This document shows positions 1 through 15,911 of a DNA stretch of 64,000 bases, piece after piece. The translations under genes were made by a program, and so were the position numbers. The DNA is from Piscicola geometra (lineage: Eukaryota > Annelida > Clitellata > Hirudinida > Piscicolidae), in the NCBI GenBank assembly GCA_943735955.1, contig OX030970.1, positions 1,981,184-2,045,183 of the forward strand, written 5' to 3'. Under the pieces are notes generated by a model that saw nothing but the letters and a program-made list of their open reading frames with translations, was not told the DNA's origin and did not search any database. Each line of letters begins with the position of its first letter. Within the stretch, counting starts at the first letter, position 1.

Positions 1-19
1 AACTTTCAACAAAAAAGAT

Positions 20-3013
<2,994 letters not shown>

Positions 3014-3211
3014 TTTAACTACATCTTAGCCCCTTTCATCATCATAACTTTTTTCTTCATCATCATCATTACCATTATCATCGTTCTCTTCATCATCTCC
3101 ACTATCTCTACCTTCCTCGTCATTCTTCCAAGATGAAGAGACAATCAATATGTCTGCAGTATTTAAAAAAGTTTTTAAATTAAAAATATAAATATAAAAA
3201 GACATAAAAAG

Positions 3212-3217
3212 AATAAA
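3212..3217 (+). terminator. Poly(A) signal AATAAA
   Basis: Canonical hexamer about 200 bases after the stop of the first open frame. A/T-rich DNA makes chance matches common. Confidence 0.3.
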
Positions 3218-3435
3218 GGAGAATATGAATCGATGACGATTCCCACAACAAAATTGTAAAAAAATTATTTAAAACCGAGAAAAAAAGAATTATTTATAAA
3301 TATAAAAACGTGGAAAACAACAAAAATGCGATGGAATGGTAGCAATATGATTGTAAAGATACACGCTGTAGAAGTAGAAGTGCCTCTGAGACGACAAGAA
3401 ACAGCAGTACGTTGTCAAGGCAATTATTCAAGAGA

Positions 3436-3668
<233 letters not shown>

Positions 3669-6600
3669 ACAAATATTGAAAAAAACTCACTGAGGCAAAG
3701 CAAAAGCAGGATAGATGCGATAGTGTAACTGTACATCCTCTTGCCTGATTACGCCTTTAATTACCCGCAGACACAAACACAAATGCACAAGAATACACAC
3801 ATACAAAGACACACAAGTACAAAGACACACATAAAAAAACACACAAGTACATACAAAAAGGTTATTTAAAATTAACTTCAAAAAACCTAATGGGATAATA
3901 ATATTTCTATAAAAATAATTTGAAAGTTTATCAAAGCGCCAAACTAAGTCAAAATGTTGTAGTGAAAGTATTGTGAAATAATTTACTATCAAAAATGATG
4001 AGAAGGTAACCTGACAACTCCACTTTTCCTACCGAACGAAAAAGAAGATTGCAAAACGAAAAATTATTCTATATTATCATATTTTCTATTGCATTTCTGA
4101 CTCTTCACAAACTATTATTTAATCATTGGTTCAAATCATTTTTAATCTGCTTTTCAATTGACTTTAAGACATTCTCTTTGAATAATTTGTCAAAATATTT
4201 TTTTTGAATAAATGTTATTTTTCTTTGCATCAATAATGTATTGATGCTTATCACAGATAATCATTGAAATCGATATACACATGCACACAAACTCATCTTC
4301 TAACCGATTGATAATACAATATTGAAAATGTTTCTAATAAAAATTGTGGTTATCGACTAAATTGTATATAGTTTTTCTATGCAGTTGAGTAATCTGATTT
4401 AAGTTTGCAGGTGTTAGTGATCATTTATATGATAATGTTAGATGGTTGTTCTGGTTCTTGGTTTTTTAGTTAATTGCTTTTTGAATATTTTGGTTTACTT
4501 GAGCGAAAGATTTAATTTTAAGCCGATTGAACAATTTTACTTTTCTTGTTGCCAAAAAACTTGTGTAAAAACTTACTTTTGAAAAGAGTTTCAATTTTTT
4601 CCACATCGCCACATCCCATTCTGATTTCAATCGGAATGAAAAAGTCTTGAAAAAAAAACGTTTTTGAAGAACATTGAAAACGGGAAAAATATTATTCATT
4701 TGATATTAAAAAATATTCAATATCCAAACATTAAAAATATTTTTTTAAGTTAAAGAAAAGAACTGAGAACTACTTAAAAAATAGCAATAAAAATGACAAT
4801 AAAGGAATAAAAATATGAACGAGGAGAGGACCCGTAAATAATTCAAATTGAAGAAACCGCAAATACTCGGGTATTAAAGTCTAAGACGTCCATGCCACAC
4901 TGCCGCATCCAGCCTTCTTTTATTAATACAGGTTTTATAGATTTATTCGCATTTATTAATTAATTAATTTATTATTATTATTTAATTTATATTATTCAAT
5001 TATTCTGGCTAGCAGATATTTATTTATTGGTTTCTACATTCTTGAAAGCTAATAAATAGGATTGAATTTTAAAAAGAAACAATATTAGAAGTTTATTTTA
5101 GGGTGTTAGACCACCACAAATTTTTCAAACTCTATTTAAAGCATACAAATGTAAGTTTGGATGAAATACAACATTAAAGTTGATGGATTGGCGCCTAATT
5201 CTATCGAGCTCAATCGCTAGTTAGTCTTTGGGCACACAAAATTACGGAACATTCTCTTGCGTTGATTGCGAATTTTCCATTTAATTAACTTATTGTTTCA
5301 ATAAAGACTTTTCAATGTGGATATATAAATAAATAGATAAACAAATAATAATGATTAATTCTATTCAAATAAAAATATATAAGTTTAACATTTTTATTTC
5401 CATCAACAAAAACTCCAATCGACTCTGGTTCACTTGATGCTTCATACCAAGTCAAACAGCATGAAACCGATCGGAGCTGATGTCATCATGATCATAATCA
5501 TCATCTTTATCTTCACCTTCATCATCTTTATCATCATCATTATCATTATCAATATTTTTAAAATTTTTAAGTATGAAGTGTTTGAAAGAAAAAAAATTCT
5601 ACTTAACAACTTAACTTAACTTTACTTAACACAGACAAAAGAATATTTTTTTGGAAATTATAAATTTAAAAAGCTTTCGCGTCTCAAAGCACACATAAAT
5701 GATTAACACATTCACCGTAGCTGCTTAATCACGAAAAAAGATAACAAAGTGGAGTGCATTGATTTGTAAGAAATAAATATTGGTTCATTTGATCAGAATC
5801 ATCGTCATTTTGGTTTTTGAAATATGAACCGAAATCTTTTATAACCTGAAAGTTTTCCTGATTTTCTATTTTTTTCTTTTTGATCATAGAAGCAAAATCT
5901 ATTTCCAGACTGGTCGAAACTTCCTAAACCACTTATTTCAAATTTTTACGTTTTTCTTTTTTTCCAATGATTATTATTTTTCACAAAATTTATCAAAAAC
6001 ACGTTTCGTTCATTGATCTTCAATCGAGCGTGTTTTGCTTGACAGCGTTTTGCATTTGAAAGCTGCATTAGACCCTCCCATTGACCCATTAAAAAAAAAA
6101 AACTATCTCCCGTTTGTGACTACTTAAATAAAAGAATAGTTTCTTGCAAATTAAGTAATTTGCATGAATAAATAATATTTACCAATTAAAAAATAGTTAA
6201 AAATAAAAATATATTTTCAATAGCTTTGGCAAAGTGCATGAAGACCTTTTGACATATTTCAGGATTAAGGTCAAAGGAATCAAGAAAACGAGCTCATAAT
6301 TGTTTAAGACAGCTCAATCGATCTCTTCAGTTTAAAAAGTATTCTATTAGTTGGCGTTTCTTATTTATATGTTTCAAAACCATTTTTATTCGTTAAAGTG
6401 TGAAGCTTTACATAAGCAAACAATGCATTTCATTTGAAAAACCCATCGACAAGTCAACACCAAGCCCTTCACAACGTCGCCATGTTGCTCAAGTCATCAA
6501 AGTCACACTCACAAAGCTCGAATGTGAGGTCCTTCTGGGTCCATCTGAATTCTACAGACCTTGTCTCCACCAAATTACTTTTGTGCAGGTTCGTGTTTAT

Positions 6601-8758
6601 TGACAGACGAAAGCAAGTCGTGAACAGCAACGACTACTTTATTGTTGTATGAGCTGATTATTTTCAAATAAATGTGCATGAAAAATGCTACAAACTTATC
6701 TTCCAATCTAGGCATTGGTTGAACCCATGCGAAGAGGTTGATTGATTCGATACGAGATTTAAAGATTATCCCGTTAAAGTCATGAATCGTGTATTGGATT
6801 AATTTATTTAAAACTAAAGTTTTTAAATTAAATTTGTGTAAAATCGTTTTAATGCAAATGTGTTAAATTTGTTAAAAATGAATTTACATATCAAGAATTC
6901 CTGTAGGATGGAATTCAGATTTTCTGAATTGATTAATATGTGTAGATCGTAAATAAAATACGTCCAAAAGCATTGAAGAAAGGGGCGAGAATGATGGATC
7001 GGTGCTCGGAGGCTTCACAACTTGTACGATTTCATGAATTTGTGAAACCGTGAAACCTAATGACTTAAGCGTTTGAATTTGCATGGATGAGTTTATATAA
7101 ATGAAGTTATATCAAAAATATAGTCTTTGAAACAAAAAATTCGAATTAGTTTTAGTTGAAATATAAAGAATATATTATTTCAAGATTTATTTCAAAATAA
7201 GGAAAAATAATTAATTTTAGTTAGAATAATGAAATAAATTAAAATGGATTCCGTGAGTGTGTGAAGATCAACTAGGTGTGGGATCTCCCATTAGAACCAG
7301 GCATGCGTGTGTCTTGCTTGCCTAGGAAACGATTCATTTAGCGTTGACTATTTAGAGTTTGAACAGCACTTTTTATTTTGAGCTTAGTTTATAACATTAA
7401 TAATAAATTCAATTAAAAGATAAAAAAGTTGGAAGGGTTGTTTCAATAGATTAAAATATTAGAAGAAATTGAATTGAATTGAAGAAGAAAGAACAAAAGA
7501 GTTCAGTTGAAGCGAGCACGTTGCAAAACTCACAATTTCCGAATGAATTTTTCACTCGATTAACCTTTTCGAAGCGTTTTTACAAAACTAAGAGACGCCC
7601 ACCCACGCATACAGTCACACATATAAACACACAAACATACAAACACACATACATATACACATAGAAACGCGCATGTATATATAGAAATAGAAAAGCCTGA
7701 GAAAGAAAACTAGTCACAATTACTAGATAGATGCGGACGTTTTTTTTAAATAGAGTGGTGTGTGTATTCCAACTAGCCTATGACACTGCTATAGCATGGA
7801 AAAAAATCTAACCACAGTTTATTTCTAAGTAAAAAAGTATTTTGTGGCTGAGTTTTGCACTAAGGCAAAAGTTGAACGAGAGTCAGTTCAAGTAATCTTT
7901 GAAAAAAAGAATTTGTTTTTAGAACGTGTTGATATTTATATTTAAAAGATATTGTCTTTTAAAAATAATTTTTTTTGAAAAAATAAAATGAATAAATGCT
8001 GTTTTAAATAGATTGTTTAACTGAAATAGAAGTTGCTCTGAATTCGTGAATTTAAATTAATGTTTTTCAAATCCACACATTTTTGATAAATCAAAATTTT
8101 ATTAAATCGAAGTTTTGTTTTTGAAAAATTTGAATATTTGAAAATTTAGAAAACAAATTTAATGTTTTGATGAAAAAAAGCGTAAAATATATAACTAATG
8201 AGGTTGTCGATGAAGATTGTTTCTAGATTTAAACGATATTTTGTTTTAAATTGAAAAAAATAAAAAAGTGGTTTGAAATTTGCATTTTTGATACATTGAA
8301 AAGTTTTCATAGCGAAAAAAAGATTAAAAATCTTTTATTTCGAAAAACCATTAATATCATTTCAGCTTCATCATCATCAAACTCTCATTTTAAAGTCATC
8401 ATCGTACCTTCACCACTATTTCTAAGCCTCCAGCATTTCATTACCCCCATCACTCCACCAATATTACTACTACCAACATCAACAACATCACCACACCATC
8501 AACATCCCTAAATTCATGCCCACAACTTCCACTTCTCCAACATCACTCCACCATCACCACTCCAACATCACCCCTCCACCACTTCTTCAACCAACTTCTC
8601 CCACCACCACAGAACCTCTCCAACGAATCAAGCCTAAAAATAACTAGTTAAAAAACTGAAAACTGTTTACACTCTTTTTGATTTTTCTATTTTTTCTCTC
8701 ATTCATTCTTTCTCCTTCACTTTTTTTCTTCTTCATCTAAACGAAGAAAAACTTAAAA

Positions 8759-10201
8759 ATGAATAAAGTGAATGCAAATGGTGCTGAGGATGTCAATAAC
8801 AATGATAACTGTTTTAATGATATTGATTTTATTAGAAAGAATAATAAGGATAAAAAGATAAATATAAATAATAAAACATTCGACTTACTTTTCCACAACT
8901 TCCGTTTTTTTATTTTTGTTTTTTTCATTTTGTTTTTAATTTTATTAGTCCCATCTGTATTTGCTTCCAATAATCACAATAATAATAATAATAATAAATA
9001 TAATAACAATAATAATAAAAATAATAACAAGATAAAAAGTATCAATAATAAAAATAATAAAAATAATAGTAATAATAAAATTACTTACACTATTAACACT
9101 TATGAAAAAGATAAACTACTCAATAAAAACAAAGTCAAAAGCATTAAAAACATTAATGGCCCAACTAGAAGGCACAATAATAATGGCCCAACTAGAAGGC
9201 ACAGCAACTCTTTAGGAAGGAATATGGTTGAGAATTATTCCAATAACTTTAAAAAAAAGATTGAAGGAAGGAGAATGGGTGGACTAAAGAATGGTGGTGG
9301 TGCTGATGCTGTTGGTGGTGGTAGTAGTGATGTTGGTGGTGGTGGTTTTGATGTCGGAGGTGATGGTGATAGTGCTGGTGGTGAAAAAAATGGTGATGGT
9401 TTTGGAGATGGAAGAGTTATGGTTAAAAATTTGAAAACCATGAAAACAAATATTGCAAATGGAACAAACATTTACATTTTATTTTTTAAGAATAAAAAAA
9501 AAAAACCAAAACGAAAAATAAGTTTAGAAAATAAAAAGTATGGTGACATTGAGAAACAAAGTCAAAACAAAAACGTGAATGAAAATTGTCGTAATTTGAT
9601 TTTTAATGAATTTTTCAATAATTCTGGGGAAAAAAAAATTGTAAATTCAAAAAAATCAAAACTTATAAATGCAAAGTTTAACAAAAACAGAAAAACTAAA
9701 CTGTCTTGCAGGAATTTTATAAATAATTACTTGTTCAACTGGAATCTTAGAAGTTCACGTTTTGCAACAAAAAAACTTTCAGAGAAAAAACTTTCCAACA
9801 TTTTTTTTTCTAGCCATAACTTGTCAATCTTCTTACCACATTCCATTCCATCACGGTTGATTTCCAAAACTCTTAAGATTCAGAAAAGCTCATCCATCAA
9901 AACTCAGAAAAAAAGAAAAATAATAATTCCAAAAAAAACTCAAAAAAGTTTCTTAAAGGATCTTCAGAAAAATTACTCTATTAGAGCCAAGGAAAAACCC
10001 AGCAAACTTCAAAGAAAACGAAATGTTTTGCAAATCGTGACAAAAAGTTTAACGAAAAACGTATCAGAAAAACTAAATGAAAAAAATTATCCGAAAAAAA
10101 TCAAAACTTTTCATTTGCTTACTGGGACTTCGATACAGCTCGACTGCAGAGTGGAAGAGGAAAGTTTGAATTTTTGGGAAGATGTCGTGGCGTGGTACAA
10201 G
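8759..10201 (+). CDS. Ig protein exon 1: signal segment, basic linker, start of Ig1
   Basis: The ATG at 8759 has purines upstream and is the first in a frame open for 515 codons. The coding part should stop at AAG 10201, because the next bases are a good donor, GTACGT, and the frame beyond turns into G/A-rich junk. The middle is Asn-rich, then Gly/Asp-rich, then strongly Lys/Arg/Ser-rich without a known domain. The last 30 residues are the A'-C strands of an Ig domain (GTSIQLDC ... VVAWYK). Confidence 0.75.
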
Positions 10202-13200
10202 GTACGTTGGAGGGGGGGAGGGGTAGAGGGGGAAGAGAGTAGAAAAAGTGTAATGGATGAAAGGGAAGAAAGGAAGGGTAGGAAAGTTAGAAAAGATAGA
10301 AAGTAAGGGGTAAGAAAGTAGAAAAAAAATCAAAAGAATTGAAAGAGCGTCAAAAAAAGTATGAAAAATGGAGAAGATGAAAAGATGGAAGAGTGGAGAA
10401 GGGCGGGGAGAGTGGGAGAGTGTAAATAATAAGTAGAGAGGGTAGGAAGGGGAGAGAAAAAGTGGTGAAAAGATTAGTAACGGTTGAATGGGTGGGCACG
10501 TGATAAATCAAAAATGATGATGCAAATGTCATGATTTTATTCACTGCATTTATTGATGGAATGGTGTGAAATGGATCGATTGGTTGAGTAGTTGGAACGT
10601 GGGCTGTTGATCGATTAGTTTTTTTGGGTTTTTATAGCAAAAAAAGTGAGTTTAAAAAGTGAGAAAAACTTTAAATAAAAGAATGAGTAAATAGGTGGTT
10701 TATTACAAGTGAAGATAAAATATAATATAAAAAAAAGGTGGTCAAAAAGTGATTCTTGTGTTAGGTTGTTCGAATTCCTAGTTAATTCTGGTGTTATGTG
10801 TGTCCTCGTGCTGTATGGCTTTTGTGTTCCTAATTTTCAAAATAAATGTTTGAAAAATTTTCAAATTGAAAAAAGTAGAAAACAAAATGTAAAACTTTTT
10901 ACAAATTTATAGCCTTCGATTTTTATCTCCAGCAGTAATCATCATCATTAAAGATAGAAAAAATAAGAAAAAAATGTTCTAAAATCATTTTTATTGCTGG
11001 ATATAAAAATAATCTTTAAAAATAAATTCAGTTTTTATTACACAATTTTCTAGATTATAAAATTGATTACTTCGTTTCTTTATTTATTAAAAAAACTTTT
11101 TTTAATGGTTTAATTAGCTTCAATTTCTATTTTATTTCTTGTAAATTGCATTGCGTATAAATGTATTACGCGCATAAAAAATGTATAAAGAATTAATCCT
11201 TATAAAATTTAATCCAACAAATAATGTGATTCCAAGAAATAAAAAAATTTAGTATTTTAACTATTGAAAAACTAAAAACACACTTAAAAGCTATTTTCAT
11301 TAAAATAGCACAGTTTGTAAAAATGCAATTTCAAATTTCTTTTTTAAAATACAAAAATTAGTTTTGAAAAAAGCATTTTTCAACCAAACAATTTAATTTC
11401 TGTTTTACGCATCGCAAACTTTGACAAACCACGACTGCATAAAAAAACAAAAACAAAAAAACATTAAATAAATAAAAAATAATTGGAATTTAGTTTTTTC
11501 AAATGTTATGTCAATTTGTTTTTGTGTCAACTAAAATCACTTATTAGTTTTAGTGCAATTGTGTCTTTTTGTATTCAATTTCGAAATGTTCATTAATATT
11601 TGACAGTTTTTTTTTTCAACTAAAAAAATATTCTAAAAACTGATTTGTTTTTTACTGATACATTTTATTTAATATAAACTGTGATTTATTTTTTTTAAAT
11701 AACGAGAATAATAATTTCATTCTTTAAACAAATATAGGCAAAATTATGATGAGTATAATAATAACTATTATTTATGATTGTTGCAGGAACAGTCTGGCGA
11801 AACATTCCGGATAAACAACATGGTTCATATTTATCCGCCATTCTTAAACGACCACAGCAACAATATCGAAAATGAAACCTACAACGGAAATAAATATACT
11901 GGATTTAATGGTATTAATCATATTAATGATAATTATAATAAATACAATGATAATGACAATATTTCTAGTAATACTAATAAAAATAATAGTAATAATGTTA
12001 ATATTCAGGATAAAAAAGTTATAAAAAATATTAATTGGAGTTCAAAACATAAAGAAGAGATGAAGGAGAAAGATGGCTATATTGGTAAAAATAAAAACAA
12101 TAAAAACCATAATAAAGAAAACAAAAATAGTTATAATAATAAAATAAACAGAATAAATGATAATTTTAATAATAAAACTAATAAAACAAACGAAAAATTT
12201 AATAAAAATATAAATAAATCACAAAAGAATAGTTATCATAGCGGTAGAGTGACAGTAAAACTGATTCCCAGAGGAAGATACAACAACATCCTTCTTCTTA
12301 TTTATGGTTTTTGTTTATTTATTTATTAAATCTATAATTATATAAATAATATTTATATTGAGTATTATTCATGTTTTCTCTTTTTCCATTCCACAGTACC
12401 CTAATAAACCAAAACACATGGCCTAGTACATGTATTTCTGAACCACAATCATTCCAACGGCACTTTAGTCAATTAAAAATAAAAATAAAAATAGGTTGAA
12501 AAATGTATACAGTTTACATTTTTTTTTTGATACCGTATTTTACCATCATCATCTCCACCCAGAAATACAACATTACAGCTCTCAAACACTCACCAATTTA
12601 ACGATTAAATGTAGTGTCGCAACCACAACCATCACTTCACCACACACAACCAGCCCTTCTCTCATTTTCACAACCAACAATATTCACTTCACCACTCTAA
12701 CCACCTTACTCCACTCAAAGCACAAGCTCTTCTCATTTCCACCACAACCACATAACAACCAACATTCTACCACACTACCACCACAACTACAACTACCCAA
12801 ACACTTCACCCTCAATCTTTTCAAACCTCCCCCCCCCCCTTTCACCAAGACGTTTCCCCACACGATTCTGGTCTCTACACCTGTCTGAGACACCAGCAGC
12901 AACACCACAACCACACTATCGTCAGCTACCGAGTCATCGTCGAAAGTTAGTTTCAGTGTTTGACTTTAAAGTCCAGATACTTTGTTTTATTTTTATATAA
13001 CGACTATGATTACAATATTTTTGTCTATAATGATTATATTAGATATAAATATTTATATTAATAGCTTTTTATTTTCTATTTTTTTAGCACCCCCTGACCT
13101 GATTCTCTTGACCAATCAGCCACTAAATCAAAATATGTTATCCAATCACAAACCAACAAACCTCCAAGCCCTGTCCAATGAACGCTTAGTATTCAAAGAA

Positions 13201-15042
13201 AAGACCCCTTCTTCTATTGCTTGTCTGATTTTGGGTCAAGTTATGTACCCACGAATCAGAATACGTATGGGAGAAAACGAGGTCAACCAATCATCGCTCA
13301 CCTTCAACCAATTGCAAGCAGGGCACGAAGGAGTGGGGGGCATGAGGGTGTACAAGTACTTGGTGTGGGCGGAGCTTAAAAGCTTCCAACCAACCAGAAG
13401 GCTCCAAGGCTCTCACGTGACTTGTTTTGTTTCTTCAGCAACCAATCATGGTTTAGCTTCTGTTTCCTCTCTTCTCGTGATTCAATGTAAAGAAACTTCA
13501 AATTTTATATTTTTAAATTCATTAAAAAACTTCCCTTCCCCCCAATATTTATGTTTTCTCTATATACGATTGTATTTTTAACCTGTTTTAGAAGTATAAT
13601 TGAAAATATAAAGTGGTTTTTTGAACTTTAATAAGTTATTTTTTTAGATAATTTATTTTCCCGCCAGATGCGCCCACCATTCAATGCAGAAGACTTATTA
13701 CAGACCTTATAGCTGAAAATAATAATAACAATAATAATATAAATAATAATAATAATAATAATACTATTTATGATAATATAACTAATAATACTAATAATGA
13801 TGATAAAAAAGTTAACCTTGGTTACATTGAAAGCTACTACAATCGAGAATATTTCAACAAACACCTTTCTAATGATACTCAAACCATGTATGGCAAAAAT
13901 TTAATAGAAAGTAAACATAACCGACTTGGAAGTTACGACGACGAGACGACCAAAGCTTCTTCGGCAACTACTATCAAAACCACAATTAGTAGTACCATCA
14001 CTTCGACCACTGCCAAAAGTCACAGTACCACAACAACAGCAACAACTACAACAACAACGAGGGGCAACACTTACAAAGCATACAATGGCCTTTATGAGAA
14101 CAACAGATACGTCTTCCAGGAAATCACCTGGAGTGATAACAAAATGCCTTCTAACAACTACAACAACAACAACAACAACAAATACGATAATATTACAAAC
14201 AACAACAACTACAACAACACCAATAGTAATAATAAGAGACAATCAATCACTCCCACGCACAATCAACGCAACAATTCAAAGAAGAAGAAAAGCAACAACA
14301 ACCACTGCTTCAAACTACAACAACAACAACATTGCCAGCTGTACTCAAACCCGCCTACCACACATTTAGTCATCAATCACAACAAACACAACTACAACAT
14401 CTACAACAACAAAAACAGCCAAAACAACATCAACAACTCCACAAACAACAACAACAACAGTATAACATCCAACACACAACACTTCACTTTCACTATTATA
14501 GAGGTTTTAATTTATTTTTTCTTTCGACTTTTTCTTTCAAAGACACAATGGACGTTTTTCCTTTAAAATATAAGTTTAAACTTGCATATTTTATGTATGT
14601 ATATTCTTATATTATCATAATAAAAAGGATAATGAGAATAGAAATAATAATTATTATTATTTTAACTATTAATTATATAATTATTTTTATTTTTCAGAGG
14701 TTTGTGAATGATGTCACAGGAGAAGAAAGCATTTCATTTTCGATCTGTCTGAAAAACATAAATAAGAATCATAATGTGAAAAATAATAATAAAGGTAATA
14801 ATAATAATAATAATAAAAATATTAACAAAAACAATAATATATTTGTTCATAAAAATAATATTATATTCAGTTATATCGATAATAATAATAACAATAATAA
14901 AAATAATTATAATAATTATAATAATTATAATAAAAATAATCAAATCCTTCGATTAATAGCGCTCAATAAGATCGGAAATGCAACGATGAAGATGGGTTAG
15001 TATCTGGAGACGAAGTGGTAATGATAATGATGATGATGATGG

Positions 15043-15088
<46 letters not shown>

Positions 15089-15498
15089 GATGGTGATGAT
15101 GATGGTGATGATGATGGTGATGATGATGATGATGATGATGATGGTGATGATGGTGATGATGGTGATGATGGCGATGATGATGATGAAGAAAAAGATGATG
15201 ATGACGATGATGATGGCGGTGGTGGTGATTGTGAGGATAAGGCGGTTCTGGTTTGAAAGTGCTGCATTGGGTTTAAAAAATAGTTTTATAAAAAACTTAA
15301 AATATCAAAACTATTTTTTTCCTTAATTAATTTAAATAATTTCAAAAAGTCGGGAAAACTGTTGTAAATGATTTTCAAAAATTCAAGTGAAAACCTTGAA
15401 AGTTTTTTTTGAACAAAAAGCAATTTATATTTTCAGATTCCCATTACGAAGACTTGAATCCCTTATCAATCCACTCATCCAATCACCGATCGGCATCG

Positions 15499-15530
<32 letters not shown>

Positions 15531-15813
15531 TTCATCATCATCACCCCTGTCCTCATCCTCATCAAAGTTATCAATATCAACATCATCATTAACATCATCA
15601 TCACCTTTCATCCAATCGAAAAGAAATCTTAATTATAAAAAACATTTAAACTTTTATTATCCATCTTCAGCAACATCTTTATCTTCTTCATCACCATCGA
15701 TTTTTTCATCATCATTATTATCATCATTATCTTTATCATCATCATCATTCTTCTTAACATTTTCTTCATCATTATCGTTAATATTGTCATTATTTCCTTC
15801 TTCCTCATCATAA
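8759..15813 (+). CDS. Ig-superfamily protein, three Ig-like domains, seven exons
   Basis: Proposed exons: 8759-10201, 11787-12306, 12850-12945, 13088-13486, 13668-14503, 14698-14995, 15437-15813 (1322 residues; all phases agree). A hydrophobic segment at residues 48-69 ending PSVFAS looks like a signal peptide after a long charged start. Ig1 spans exons 1-3: QLDC (C463), VAWYK (W479), then DSGLYTC (C666). Ig2 is exon 4: SIACLILG (C732) to HVTCFVSS (C799). Ig3 spans exons 5-6: YAPTIQC, EITW, FSICLKN and a final ALNKIGNATM strand. Asn/Thr-rich inserts interrupt Ig1 and Ig3. Cell-adhesion or surface-recognition proteins have such Ig arrays, so that role is an inference; I do not recognise the subfamily. 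Weak points are the start, the exon 5 donor (GTTTTA) and exon 7, a Ser-rich tail without a clear membrane helix, which may not be the true end. Confidence 0.75.
11787..12306 (+). CDS. Ig protein exon 2: middle of Ig1 with Asn/Lys insert
   Basis: Acceptor TTGCAG and phase 0 join VAWYK to EQSGETFRINN. An insert of about 120 Asn/Lys-rich residues follows, then strands D/E (SGRVTVKLIP, YNNILLLIY). The donor is TATG|GTTTTT, phase 1, which makes GAC with the next exon and rebuilds the expected DVSPHDSGLYTC. Confidence 0.7.
12850..12945 (+). CDS. Ig protein exon 3: F and G strands of Ig1
   Basis: The only AG in about 100 bases is CCAAG just before 12850. Reading from it gives DVSPHDSGLYTC, His/Gln residues and SYRVIVE, the classic F-G strands of an Ig fold. 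Donor A|GTTAGT, phase 1. Confidence 0.8.
13088..13486 (+). CDS. Ig protein exon 4: Ig2
   Basis: Acceptor TTTTTTTAG and donor T|GTAAAG. It codes PPDLILL, then SSIACLILGQ and GSHVTCFVSSATNHG, ending LLVIQ. Two Cys 67 residues apart fit an Ig disulfide. The usual Trp of strand C is absent (RIRIRMG), as in some divergent C2 domains. The phase-1 join gives IQYAPTIQC with exon 5. Confidence 0.8.
13668..14995 (+). CDS. Ig protein exons 5-6: interrupted Ig3
   Basis: Two exons, 13668-14503 and 14698-14995, with the intron between them. After YAPTIQCRRL come about 250 residues rich in Asn, Thr and Ser that include EITWSDNKMP. Exon 5 closes with HFTFTIIE, and exon 6 begins RFVNDVTGEESISFSICLKN, has another Asn-rich insert and ends ILRLIALNKIGNATMKM, a typical G strand. 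The intron donor GTTTTA is poor; its acceptor TTTTTCAG is good. Confidence 0.65.
15017..15218. repeat. (GAT)n microsatellite in Ig gene intron 6
   Basis: About 200 bases of GAT/GGTGAT repeats on the + strand, 220 bases upstream of the exon that carries the complementary (ATC)n run. Confidence 0.95.
15437..15813 (+). CDS. Ig protein exon 7: Ser-rich C-terminal tail (tentative)
   Basis: Acceptor TATATTTTCAG; the phase-1 join gives MKMDSHYEDLNPLSIHSSNHRS. A Ser run coded by TCA follows, then a Ser/Leu/Phe-rich tail to TAA at 15811-15813. The last 25 residues are fairly hydrophobic, but no clear transmembrane helix or GPI site is seen. A GTCATC donor inside the repeat could shorten this exon, as EPC intron 4 appears to use such a site. 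Confidence 0.5.
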
Positions 15814-15905
15814 TTATTATAATTTATTATTATAAGTATAATACTTGTAATTAATCTAAAATTTAAAATGTAAACAAAATAGCTGACATCTTCCTGATTT
15901 GTTCA

Positions 15906-15911
15906 AATAAA
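15906..15911 (+). terminator. Poly(A) signal AATAAA
   Basis: Canonical hexamer about 90 bases after the proposed stop of the Ig gene. Confidence 0.35.

Noticed and set aside
6400..6652. Two overlapping frames of about 70 codons in more balanced DNA
   Set aside because: No family resemblance, no clear splice sites, and neither frame is favoured.
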